Source of the DNA: Deltaproteobacteria bacterium
GTDB lineage: Bacteria > Myxococcota > Myxococcia > Myxococcales > JAHFDP01
Length of the DNA stretch: 48,726 nt
Direction of reading: 5' to 3'
NCBI GenBank assembly: GCA_023248955.1
Contig: JAHFDP010000005.1
Coordinates: forward strand, 1-48,726
Position 1 is the stretch's first letter. Each line of letters opens with the position of its first letter. Below, in pieces: positions 34,609 to 42,770 of the stretch. Made by a program: the position numbers and the translations under genes. The notes under the pieces were generated by a model. That model searched no databases. It saw nothing but the letters and a program-made list of their open reading frames with translations, and was not told the DNA's origin.

Positions 34609-36935
34609 TCGTTCTCCTGCATGACTTCCTTGAAGTCGCCCTTGAGATCATGCACGCGCTTTTCTTTGTCGAGCGCCAGCGTCTTGATGGCATCCGACTT
34701 TTCGGCCTTGCGCGCCCAAGCCATGTCGACGAGTCCGACGTCGCCAGCCAGCACGAAGTCGTGGAAGCGACGGCCCACGCGGTCGAAGCTCTCGATGGCC
34801 ACTTGCCCCACCAACACACGCGTGTCGTCTTCCTGCTTGGAGACGCGGTCCTGCATCAGCCGGAGTTGCTCCTGTTCGGCGATCACCGCGTGGCGAAACA
34901 CCGCGTTGCGGCCAGCCGCCTTGTCGGCCAGCGCCTTGCGCACGCCGAGCACCACACCGCGCTGCTCGCCAATCGTCTTCATCGAGACATCGATGCGTTG
35001 AACCGTAGCGAGATCGTCGCCCTCGAGCTGTGATTGCACTTTGGAGTTGGCGGCCTGCTCGCGCTCCAACGCCGCACGGTAGGCGAGCCGAAGGTCCTCG
35101 TCTGCCACGCTGCCGGAAGCTTCCGCGCCTGAGATCACACGCTCTGCCGAGAGTCGAACCAAAAGCGCCTTGCGCGCCCCGGCCAGCTCGGCGACGTTCC
35201 CGCGCTCTTCGGCGACCTGCTCGCGATACTTAGCAATGATGTCCGCATCCCCATAGGCCTCTTCTTCCGAGAGATAAACCTCATCGCCGTTGAGCTGGGA
35301 TTCCATGCTCTTGACTTCGAAATCCATCTTGAAGAGATCCAGCTCGAGCTGGCCGATCGATCCGAGCAGCTTGGATTTACGCTCCTGCGTTTGCGCCTGA
35401 TTCTTGGGGAGGTCCGCGAAGCGAGAGTCGAGCGCTGCACGATCCTCGCGGGCCTGGTCCTGTTCGCCCTGCGCGTCGGGAGTGATCTTTCCGAAGACAA
35501 CGCTGGTGTGCATCTGAACGAAATCCTTCTCCAGATCCGTCAGCGCGTTGTCGGCTTCGACCGCTCGCGCGTCGCCCTCCTGCAGCGTGGGAAAAATATC
35601 GATTTTGCCCTCGCCCACCGCGGCGAGAAGACTTTCGGCGATCTGCATCGAAGCTTCGGTACCTTTGCGCGAGGTCTCGAGCTCGTGCACCACATTCAGC
35701 GCGCTGGCCACGTCCTTTCCAGAGACGTAACGACGGGCGGATGGAGGCAAAAGGAGCGTGATGTCGAGCGACTTTTGTCCCCGCGCGATGAGATCGTTGA
35801 AGTAGCGGACCGGATCAGCACGTTTCGTCACCAGCCGTTCGATTTCGTCGCGAATGGGCGAATACTGCTCGACCACGCTCTCGAACGCTTCGCGCGCTTT
35901 GTCGGGCCTGTTGAGCTTCAAGTAGAGATTGCCCTCGAGCACTTTGGCTTCGGGCGCGATTTCTGTCTCCTCGGCGAGCACCAAAAGAATTTCCGTGGAC
36001 TCCAACGCCTTGTCGAATTGGCCCATCTTCAAATAGGCGCTGCTTGTTTCGTAGAGCGCCTCAACATAGGCGTCGCTATCGCGATCGATCGATTGGTAGA
36101 CCTCGACGGCGTCCTCGTATTTGCCCTGCTCGAAGAGGATTCGCGCCGAAGACAGAATGGCAGTGTCCGCGATCTTGGACACCGGATCGGCAGCATCCTT
36201 GGCCTTGCCTTTTAGATCAGCAGCGAGCTCGGTAAAGAGCTTGCGCGCGCCCTCCAGATCACCTTTCTCCATCTGGAGAATACCGGTGAAATAGGTCGCC
36301 TGCGGACCGAACGACGAGTCCTTGGCGATGGACGCGAAGGCGGTCATTCCCTTTGTGATGCGATCGGCGTCAGCCACGTCCGTCCGGCGCGCGAGCCACT
36401 TGGCATAGACGTATTCCATCTCGGGCGTCACGGCCTGGCCCTTGAGCGAAGCGAAGTAGGTGTCGATGCCGGTATAGTCGTTCAATTGGCCGGAAATTTC
36501 GACCAACTTGATGAGCGCTTCGCCGGTGTACTTGACGATCTTCTTGTCGAGGATCGCGCGGTAGTAACGGCGCGCCTCGAGGTAATCCGCCGTTTTGTAG
36601 AGCGAGTCGGCCAAGAAGTAGACCGCGTCTTCGTAGTCGGGATCCTTCTCGAAATCCTTGACTTCCACCACGTCAAAGAGCAGTGCCGCGGCGGTCGAAA
36701 AATCGCCGAGCAGGTACTGGGTTTGCGCGTCGGAGTAGTGACGCTTGGCTTGGTCGATGGCGCTCGGATCGGCCACGTTGCCGTACTGCGCGGCAACGAA
36801 CTTCACCTGCTCGCCAATTTTCTGGAGCCGCTGCTCCATCGGCGCGAGGGGGCTTTCATCCTCCTCGGCGCGCGCTCCCGTCCAGGCGAGCACGACGACC
36901 AGAAGGAGCCCCGTTGAGTGGGCTCGCGACATCAC
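34605..36935 (-). CDS. Exported TPR and coiled-coil protein of the gliding-type operon, 776 aa
   Basis: Signal peptide (TGLLLVVVLAWTGARAEE). Residues about 30-360 hold TPR-like repeats (RHYSDAQTQYLLGDFSTAAALLFDVVE; VLEGNLYLKLNRPDKAREAFESVV). The C-terminal half is long charged helices. The start is a GTG at 36935 overlapping the upstream stop, with ATG at 36932 as alternative. Not assigned to a named Glt protein; it lies directly before gltD-like and is coupled to it, so it is likely a dedicated component of the same envelope assembly. Confidence 0.7.
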   Translation of the reverse strand: MMSRAHSTGLLLVVVLAWTGARAEEDESPLAPMEQRLQKIGEQVKFVAAQYGNVADPSAIDQAKRHYSDAQTQYLLGDFSTAAALLFDVVEVKDFEKDPDYEDAVYFLADSLYKTADYLEARRYYRAILDKKIVKYTGEALIKLVEISGQLNDYTGIDTYFASLKGQAVTPEMEYVYAKWLARRTDVADADRITKGMTAFASIAKDSSFGPQATYFTGILQMEKGDLEGARKLFTELAADLKGKAKDAADPVSKIADTAILSSARILFEQGKYEDAVEVYQSIDRDSDAYVEALYETSSAYLKMGQFDKALESTEILLVLAEETEIAPEAKVLEGNLYLKLNRPDKAREAFESVVEQYSPIRDEIERLVTKRADPVRYFNDLIARGQKSLDITLLLPPSARRYVSGKDVASALNVVHELETSRKGTEASMQIAESLLAAVGEGKIDIFPTLQEGDARAVEADNALTDLEKDFVQMHTSVVFGKITPDAQGEQDQAREDRAALDSRFADLPKNQAQTQERKSKLLGSIGQLELDLFKMDFEVKSMESQLNGDEVYLSEEEAYGDADIIAKYREQVAEERGNVAELAGARKALLVRLSAERVISGAEASGSVADEDLRLAYRAALEREQAANSKVQSQLEGDDLATVQRIDVSMKTIGEQRGVVLGVRKALADKAAGRNAVFRHAVIAEQEQLRLMQDRVSKQEDDTRVLVGQVAIESFDRVGRRFHDFVLAGDVGLVDMAWARKAEKSDAIKTLALDKEKRVHDLKGDFKEVMQENE

Positions 36936-37735
36936 TGCTTATCGGCCCCTTCCGGCGCCGGCGCAGCTTCAAGAGCTGGAACAGCTTCCGGTGCGGCTTC
37001 AGGAGCCGTCGCGGGAGTTGCGGATGGCGCCGAGGCTGCAACCGGCTTCTGGCCCGCCTTGTGCGCATCGCGCGTGACTTCCACTTCGTAGCTCACGGCG
37101 GGCTTGTCCTTCAGCTCGGCGGTGATGCCACCCTTCTGGTAGCCAATGATCTTGATCGCGGTCTGCTTTCCACCTTCGGCATTGAATGTATACGAAGATT
37201 GCACCGTGAACCGGTACCCCTCGAGGTAGCTGAAGAGGCCGATACCGGTAGGGTCGCGACCGCGGAAGACCAACTTCGCCGCGATCTCGTGCGCGCCAGG
37301 CTGCACATACCCATTGAACACTTCCATCTCTTCGGCACCGGCGAGATCGCCGTTCTCATCGACCTTCGAATAAATCGGCGTTCCGTCGAAGGAGTAGGTG
37401 GCGTTCTCGAGTTGGAACGACGAGCCCATCTCGTTGCGGTGCACGATGACCGCGCGCGCGCCCGAGGTGATGTCGCCGCCAAGAACGGTCTCTTGCAAAA
37501 GCAGAAGGCGCGCTTTGGTACGGAAGATTTTTTCCTTGAGGTCGTTGACCTGCTCCTCGAGTCCCTTGACCTTGAGATCGAAAGCTTCTTCCGAATTCCC
37601 AGTGGCAGCCGTGGCCGGAGTCACGGTCGGTGCTGGCGCTGCTGGCGCCGGTGCGGCAGCAGGGTCTTCAGCCCGTGCAGCACCACCAAGAAGCAGAAGG
37701 GTCGCGATGAGAAATCGAGCGTTCAATTTGGCCAC
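36932..37735 (-). CDS. Exported protein with Ala/Pro-rich ends, between mglA and the TPR genes, 267 aa
   Basis: A GTG at 37735 is preferred: GGAG lies 8 nt upstream and the signal peptide then starts at once (LNARFLIATLLLLGGAARAE). The ORF could extend to 37759 without better support. Parts: an Ala/Pro linker, a short coiled coil (LKVKGLEEQVNDLKEKIFR), a beta-rich domain (GSSFQLENATYSFDGTPIYS, VFNGYVQPGAHEIAAKLVFRG), and a Pro/Ala/Glu tail. Database relatives with such tails are often mislabelled dihydrolipoamide acetyltransferase; no lipoyl motif is present. Probably periplasmic and part of the same complex; function unknown. Confidence 0.68.
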   Translation of the reverse strand: MAKLNARFLIATLLLLGGAARAEDPAAAPAPAAPAPTVTPATAATGNSEEAFDLKVKGLEEQVNDLKEKIFRTKARLLLLQETVLGGDITSGARAVIVHRNEMGSSFQLENATYSFDGTPIYSKVDENGDLAGAEEMEVFNGYVQPGAHEIAAKLVFRGRDPTGIGLFSYLEGYRFTVQSSYTFNAEGGKQTAIKIIGYQKGGITAELKDKPAVSYEVEVTRDAHKAGQKPVAASAPSATPATAPEAAPEAVPALEAAPAPEGADKQ

Positions 37736-37834
37736 GCGGTGAGCTCCCTTTGAGGACAAGGCCCCAGACTTGTAATCGATCTGACACTTGGGGTCAAAGC
37801 AATGTTCGTTTCCGAACGCTCAAAGATCGGGGCG

Positions 37835-38422
37835 CTATTTTTTGTTTTTTTGGTCGTTGAAGACCAGCCGCACGGCGGCCTTGAGCGTCTCCAGTACGCC
37901 CGCGCCCGTCGGCGCCACGGCCTCGAACTCGGGCACCTTGCGCGGATTGAGCGCCGCGGAAAGCTCCGACACCGGCAACGCGCTCGGCAAATCGCGTTTG
38001 TTGTACTGAAGAACGAAAGGCATTTTGTCGAGTGCGAGCTTCGACTCCGCGAGATGATCGGAGAGGTTGTCCAACGATTCCAAGTTGGCGTCCATGCGCT
38101 CGGCCTGCGAGTCAGCGACGAAAATAACGCCGTCGGCATTGCGCAATACCAGCTTGCGGGTGGCGTCGTAAAAAACCTGCCCCGGCACGGTGTAGAGACC
38201 GAACTTGGTTTTGAAACCGCGGATTTCGCCGAGAGAGAGCGGGAGAAAATCGAAGAAGAGCGTGCGCTCCGTCTCGGTGGCCAAGGACACCATGTTCCCA
38301 CGTTCGTTCTTGGGCCACTTCGAATAGAGATAGTGCAGGTTGGTGGTTTTCCCGCAGAGCCCAGGGCCGTAGTAGACGACTTTGAGATAGAGTTCGCGGG
38401 AGCCGAAGTTGACGGTGGACAC
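37835..38422 (-). CDS. mglA: MglA small Ras-like GTPase, 195 aa
   Basis: GTG start. Same length as Myxococcus MglA, with near-identical G motifs: P-loop YYGPGLCGKTTN (Gly19-Thr26 region), switch region FFDFLPLSLGEIRGFKTKF, TVPGQVFYDA, and NKRD at 141-144. Arg53 (TERTL) and Gln82 (TVPGQ), the residues I recall as the MglA catalytic finger and glutamine, are in the same numbered positions. MglA-GTP sets cell polarity and recruits motility machinery at the leading pole. It lies 18 nt after mglB, its GTPase-activating protein, and about 100 nt before the next gene of the cluster. Confidence 0.95.
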   Translation of the reverse strand: MSTVNFGSRELYLKVVYYGPGLCGKTTNLHYLYSKWPKNERGNMVSLATETERTLFFDFLPLSLGEIRGFKTKFGLYTVPGQVFYDATRKLVLRNADGVIFVADSQAERMDANLESLDNLSDHLAESKLALDKMPFVLQYNKRDLPSALPVSELSAALNPRKVPEFEAVAPTGAGVLETLKAAVRLVFNDQKNKK

Positions 38423-38440
38423 GGACGCTACTCGCTCGGC

Positions 38441-38920
38441 CTAGTCAGTGAATAACTTATCAATGTCTTCATCGGAGATTTCCGCGAACGGCGATTCGGC
38501 CGCGCCGGGTTGATCCGCTTTTTTCAGAAGTAAATCGAAAATTTTCGAGAGCTCCTCGCTGGCCTTTTTCACACGCAACCGCACCAGCCCCAGCGACGAT
38601 CGGTTGTCGAAGATGACCACCAGGATCACGCGGCCGCCGACGATATTGATGTGCACGTTGTCGCGTTGGCCCTCGTGAAAAATCTGCGAGAACTCTTTTT
38701 CGTCGATGAGCTTGGCGATGCCGCCGGTGGCCGCGATGTTGCCAGCGGTCAGCGACGCGAGCGAGGTGGTGTCGAGGTTTTCGCCACCGTGCGTGGCGAT
38801 GAGCTGGCCGTTCTTGTCGACCAGAAAAACCACCTTGGCGCTGGCTTCGCGGGCAAGCCGGTCGCACACGGCGGAGATCTGCTGGAACTCCTGGTCGTAC
38901 ATCACCATCTGCTGGGCCAT
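38441..38920 (-). CDS. mglB: MglB roadblock/LC7 GTPase-activating protein, 159 aa
   Basis: The ATG at 38920 has GGGAG 7 nt upstream and gives a 159-aa protein, the length of Myxococcus MglB; a longer frame to 39019 is rejected. The roadblock/LC7 fold is clear: KVVFLVDKNGQLIATHGG, TSLASLTAGNIAATGGIAKLI, RVILVVIFDNRSSLGLVRLRVKKA. The tail SPFAEISDEDIDKLF also matches MglB. It acts as a dimer on MglA at the lagging pole. It is the first gene of the minus-strand cluster; the 118-nt gap to the divergent kinase gene should hold the promoter. Confidence 0.94.
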   Translation of the reverse strand: MAQQMVMYDQEFQQISAVCDRLAREASAKVVFLVDKNGQLIATHGGENLDTTSLASLTAGNIAATGGIAKLIDEKEFSQIFHEGQRDNVHINIVGGRVILVVIFDNRSSLGLVRLRVKKASEELSKIFDLLLKKADQPGAAESPFAEISDEDIDKLFTD

Positions 38921-39038
38921 CCCACGCTCCCGAAGTAGTGAGGAGTCTACACTGTTCAGGAGCAAACGTAATAAACCGCGTTCCCCGTGAGTGCGGCAAG
39001 CTCGCGCGTCGCGCGTCAAGGTGGGCTAGGATTGCCCC

Positions 39039-40136
39039 ATGCCGGCTCCGGTGGAAACCGAATCGCTTCGTTCGCACGCCGAAAACATGGAGCGGCTCAC
39101 CGGCCTTTGGCGCAGCGCCATCGACGCGGTCCCGCTGCCGCTCGCGGTCATTCGCGGCGACTATTCCATCGCCCGCGCCAACGCCTGCTTCGCCGATAAC
39201 GCCGGACTTTCGGTGCGCGAGATTTCCGGCCGCCACTGCTACACCGCGCTCTTCGGACGCAATGAGCCATGCGTTGGATGCCCGCTTCCAGAAGCTCTCG
39301 AAAAGGGCGGCGCGGCCACGCGGCTCCTCGAGATCAAAGATCGCACGGTGCGCGTAACGGCGCACGCCTTCGGTTGCCTCGGCGAAGGCGGACCGGTCGG
39401 GCTTTGTCTCTACGACGACGAGACGCACCGCCAGCGCGCGGCCGCCATGGTGGCCGCTGAGGAGCGACTCGCGCTGCTGGGTCAGCTCTCCGCGGGCGTC
39501 GCACACGAGATGAATTCACCACTGGCGGCGATTCTGATTTCCGCGCAGACGTTGCAATCGATCAAACGTCCCGCGGAAGAATTGACAGCGCTGGACATCA
39601 TCACGCGCAGCGCTCGGCAGGCGCAGAGGATCGTGGGGAGCCTTCAGCGCATCGCCTCTGGCGCGACCGGGCCCGAACGCAAAGAGCGGATCGAAATTTC
39701 GCGCGTCATTCAAGAAGCGCTGACGGCCGCGAGCCCGATGCTCAACGATCGCACCGTGGAATTACAACTTGGTTCGAGTCTCCCCACGCTTCTCGCCCAG
39801 CGCGCCAGCGTGGCCGAAGCGGTGCTGCACCTCATCGCCAGCGCGGCCGTGGGTGCGGGACCGTTCGGGCGCGTGCGCATAGAAGCAACGGCGGACAGCG
39901 CGCATGTTTTCGTCACCATCGAGGACGAAGGGCTGGCGCGAAAAAATGGCCACGCTCCGCTGACCCCGGGCAAGACCGCGCCGCCGCTCTTTTCGTCGCG
40001 GGCAGCCGGCGAGATGCTGGGAATCTCCTTCAGTCGAAATCTGCTGCAGCGTCTCGGCGGCCACCTCGATCGCGCGCCCAGCCGGTTTCCGCAAGGCGTG
40101 GCGCTGCAACTGCGTTTTCCGACGGAGCAAGCTTGA
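39039..40136 (+). CDS. PAS-domain sensor histidine kinase with degenerate ATP-binding domain, 365 aa
   Basis: AGGA precedes the ATG. No membrane segments, so it is soluble. A PAS domain (about residues 20-130) contains CYTALFGRNEPCVGCPLPEA with three cysteines, which may bind metal or sense redox. The H box is canonical (GQLSAGVAHEMNSPLAAI). The ATPase domain is eroded: the N box reads LHLIASAAVGA without the metal-binding Asn, the G1 box is IEDEGLARK, and the G2 region is FSSRAAGEMLGISFSR. It may be a poor kinase or mainly a phosphatase. It overlaps the response regulator gene by 4 nt and is divergent from mglB. Confidence 0.85.
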   Translation: MPAPVETESLRSHAENMERLTGLWRSAIDAVPLPLAVIRGDYSIARANACFADNAGLSVREISGRHCYTALFGRNEPCVGCPLPEALEKGGAATRLLEIKDRTVRVTAHAFGCLGEGGPVGLCLYDDETHRQRAAAMVAAEERLALLGQLSAGVAHEMNSPLAAILISAQTLQSIKRPAEELTALDIITRSARQAQRIVGSLQRIASGATGPERKERIEISRVIQEALTAASPMLNDRTVELQLGSSLPTLLAQRASVAEAVLHLIASAAVGAGPFGRVRIEATADSAHVFVTIEDEGLARKNGHAPLTPGKTAPPLFSSRAAGEMLGISFSRNLLQRLGGHLDRAPSRFPQGVALQLRFPTEQA

Positions 40137-41560
40137 CCCCGGAATCGGTTTTGGAAGGGCTTAGTGAGCACGGCCGAATCTTGGTCGTGGACGATGACGA
40201 GCCGCTGCTCAACGCCATCGGTACGCTGCTCACCAGCGTGGGCCATGACGTCACGCTGAGCAGCAATCCGCTGGAAGCCGTGCAGCGCCTCGACGGGATC
40301 GAAGTCGTTCTGAGCGACATCTTGATGCCGCACATGGACGGCCTGGAGCTCTTGCGCCACATCAAAGCACGGACGCCGGAAATCCAGGTCGTCTTCATGA
40401 CCGGATTTGGATCGATCAAGAGCGCGATGGAGGCGATTCGCGCTGGCGCCTACGACTACTTCACCAAACCCTTCGACGACGTCCATGACGTCTTTCGCGC
40501 GGTGGGCCACGCGCTGGAAAAGAGCCGTCTTGAGCATCGCGCGCGCGAGCTGTCGCGACAGCTCGACGCTGATGCGCGCTTCGCGGGCATGACCGGCGAG
40601 AGCGCGCCGATGCAAGCGATCTTTCGTCTCGTGAACTCATTGGCCGCGACCGAGTCGACGGTGTTGATTCGAGGCGAAACGGGAACCGGCAAAGAGCTGG
40701 TGGCGCGGGCCATTCATCTCCAATCGCAACGGCGGGCGCGGCCTTTCGTGGCGGTCAATTGTTCGGCGTTCGCGGAGACGCTCATCGACAGCGAGCTATT
40801 TGGGCACGCCAAGGGCGCGTTTACCGGCGCGCAATCCGCGCGGCGCGGACTCTTCGAAACGGCCGATGGCGGGACGCTTTTCCTCGATGAGATCGGCGAC
40901 ATTCCAGCAGCCACGCAGGTACGGCTCTTGCGCGCGCTCGAGGAGGGCGCGGTGCGGCCGGTGGGCGGCGATCGCGAATTGCACGTCAACGTGCGCGTGG
41001 TTGCGGCGACGCACGTGGATCTGAAACGCGCCATCGCCGAGGGGAAATTTCGCGAAGATCTCTTTTACCGACTGAACGTGCTGACCGTGGATTTGCCCGC
41101 TCTGCGCGATCGCATGGAAGATGTACCGCTCTTGGCGCGGACGCTGCTGGCGCGCGCCTGCGCACGGATTGGCAAAGAGGCGCCCACCATTTCTGGAGAC
41201 GCGCTGGGTGCGCTGCTTCGCCACAACTGGCCTGGCAATGTGCGCGAACTGCAGAATGCCATGGAGCGCGCGGCGGCCCTGGCACGTGGCGAAGTCCGCG
41301 CGGAGGATCTGCCGGCCGAACTCTCCATCGATCATTCCGGAGGGCCCGCGCCGCATCTCGACGAGAACGCGCTCTATGCGCTGCCCTACGCCGAAGCCAA
41401 ACGCGCGGCGCTGCAGGATTTCGAGCAGCGCTATCTAGCGGCGCGCATGTCCGGCGGGGCCAGTGTTTCGGCGGCGGCACGCGCGGCGGGAATGGATCGC
41501 AGCAACTTTCGCCGGCTGCTCAAAGCCAGCGGAATGCACGGCGACGACAACGAAGGGTGA
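40133..41560 (+). CDS. NtrC-family sigma-54-dependent response regulator, 475 aa
   Basis: TTG start overlapping the kinase stop (TTGA). Receiver domain: ILVVDDDEPLLNAIG and phosphoacceptor Asp in VVLSDILMPHMDG. AAA+ domain: Walker A GETGTGKE, the sigma-54 contact loop GAFTGA, and Walker B TLFLDEIGD. The C-terminal Fis-type helix-turn-helix is SVSAAARAAGMDRSNFRRLLKAS. It activates transcription from sigma-54 promoters when phosphorylated by its partner kinase. Targets are unknown; the divergent mglBA cluster and the pilus genes just downstream are natural candidates. Confidence 0.93.
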   Translation: MTPESVLEGLSEHGRILVVDDDEPLLNAIGTLLTSVGHDVTLSSNPLEAVQRLDGIEVVLSDILMPHMDGLELLRHIKARTPEIQVVFMTGFGSIKSAMEAIRAGAYDYFTKPFDDVHDVFRAVGHALEKSRLEHRARELSRQLDADARFAGMTGESAPMQAIFRLVNSLAATESTVLIRGETGTGKELVARAIHLQSQRRARPFVAVNCSAFAETLIDSELFGHAKGAFTGAQSARRGLFETADGGTLFLDEIGDIPAATQVRLLRALEEGAVRPVGGDRELHVNVRVVAATHVDLKRAIAEGKFREDLFYRLNVLTVDLPALRDRMEDVPLLARTLLARACARIGKEAPTISGDALGALLRHNWPGNVRELQNAMERAAALARGEVRAEDLPAELSIDHSGGPAPHLDENALYALPYAEAKRAALQDFEQRYLAARMSGGASVSAAARAAGMDRSNFRRLLKASGMHGDDNEG

Positions 41561-41561
41561 G

Positions 41562-42005
41562 CTAAAAATTGATCGTCGCGATGATGGAATCGGTGTACGT
41601 GCCCGCGACGACGTCCTGCCCCGCGGGGACGTTTGCAAAAACGGTCACGTTGACGTTGACGTTGTTCTTGGGCGGGGCGGAGTCCGAATAGACCGCCGTG
41701 CTGCCCGTGCCATCTCCCCAAACAGAAGTTAGTCCGGCCGTCGTATAGAGATTGTATTGCAATGTATTCGATCCGTTGTTCAGATTCCGAGTTCCATAGC
41801 TGCCGGAGTTGCCGGCGCTAAGGGACACTGTGATCGGCTTGGATTGGAGGCAAGCGAAGGTGATGGTCCCGGTCCCCGTCAGCGCCGTCGCGCTGAAGAC
41901 GTCGTAGCTGCCAAAGGAAATAGCCGTCGCGGAGATGGTGCAGGTGTTGGCAGCCTCGGCGGGAGCTGCCCAGCACAGCAGCACCGCCGCCACACTCCAC
42001 CGCAT
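41562..42005 (-). CDS. Spore coat U (SCPU) domain pilus subunit, 147 aa
   Basis: The ATG at 42005 gives a good signal peptide (SVAAVLLCWAAPAEAA). The mature protein starts NTCTISATAISFGSYD and ends TYTDSIIATINF; a second cysteine (TFACLQ) would form the family disulfide. This is the archaic (Csu-like) chaperone-usher subunit or spore-coat-U fold, assembled by donor-strand exchange. It is divergent from a second SCPU gene and convergent with the response regulator with a 1-nt gap. Confidence 0.85.
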   Translation of the reverse strand: MRWSVAAVLLCWAAPAEAANTCTISATAISFGSYDVFSATALTGTGTITFACLQSKPITVSLSAGNSGSYGTRNLNNGSNTLQYNLYTTAGLTSVWGDGTGSTAVYSDSAPPKNNVNVNVTVFANVPAGQDVVAGTYTDSIIATINF

Positions 42006-42175
42006 ACGGAAATGTGTGAGCGTCCGCACAGACGTAAGCCCTAGCACAACGTAGAAAGGGAAGCAGTACGGCACTTTGATTCGAGGTTTGATTTTAGACG
42101 TACAATGGACTATCTTCGGCAACACTGGACGTATTTTGTCTTCCAGTTCCCTTCACTCTGCGGAAAGAGGGTTGC

Positions 42176-42706
42176 ATGATGACGAAATCATTGAAGTTCA
42201 CCACGACGGCAGCTTTATTCGGCGCTCTGCTCTTTGCGGATTCGCGCGCGGTCGCAGGCTCCGCCAACACAACCTTCACGGTGACCGCGACGGTCGCGAA
42301 CAACTGCACCATCTCCGCGGCGAACTTGGCCTTCGGCGCTTACGACCCCATCGTCGCCAACGCCACCACAAACCTCGACAATACCGGAAGCGTCACCATC
42401 ACCTGCACCAAGGGCGCCACCACGACAATTGGCCTCAGCGCCGGCTCGAATGGTGCTAACGCCACGGGCACCACGCGCGCCATGAGCACCGGCGGCGGAT
42501 CGCCTTCGTATCTCTCGTACGAGCTCTTCTCCGACTCTGGGCGCACCACTGTTTGGGGCAACTCGGGCGGAGCGCTCTTCACACCCGCAGCCGCTCCCTC
42601 CAAGGCCGCGCGAGCGTTCACGGTGTACGGTCGAATTCCCTCTGGCCAAGATGTTCCGGCCTCGATCGCTTACTCCGACACCATCACCGCGACGGTGAAT
42701 TTCTAG
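42176..42706 (+). CDS. Spore coat U (SCPU) domain pilus subunit, 176 aa
   Basis: GGAAAGAGGG precedes the ATG. Signal peptide (TTAALFGALLFADSRAVA), then NTTFTVTATVANNCTISAANLAFGAYD, cysteines 44 and about 75 region, and a family-typical end AYSDTITATVNF. It is the first gene of the subunit-chaperone-usher series, so it is likely a major shaft subunit. It is followed by a strong terminator before the chaperone gene. Confidence 0.88.
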   Translation: MMTKSLKFTTTAALFGALLFADSRAVAGSANTTFTVTATVANNCTISAANLAFGAYDPIVANATTNLDNTGSVTITCTKGATTTIGLSAGSNGANATGTTRAMSTGGGSPSYLSYELFSDSGRTTVWGNSGGALFTPAAAPSKAARAFTVYGRIPSGQDVPASIAYSDTITATVNF

Positions 42707-42728
42707 CAAATCGTAGACGCTAGCTTCC

Positions 42729-42769
42729 GCCCAAGGCGTCGGAGTAATCTCCCGCGCCTTGGGCTTTTT
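42729..42769 (+). terminator. Intrinsic terminator/attenuator between subunit and chaperone genes
   Basis: Stem GCCCAAGGCG (42729-42738) pairs with CGCCTTGGGC (42755-42764) across a 16-nt loop and runs directly into TTTTTCTT. The likely chaperone start (TTG at 42771) comes right after the T tract. Partial read-through would give many subunits per chaperone and usher. Confidence 0.85.
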
Positions 42770-42770
42770 C

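Noticed and set aside
31867-35001. Several long plus-strand frames opposite the TPR genes
   Set aside because: They fall in one antisense register of highly biased TPR coding sequence and have no domain content.
36932-37735. Dihydrolipoamide acetyltransferase function for the Ala/Pro-rich exported protein
   Set aside because: The similarity to such annotations comes only from Ala/Pro linkers; there is a signal peptide and no lipoyl or catalytic motif.
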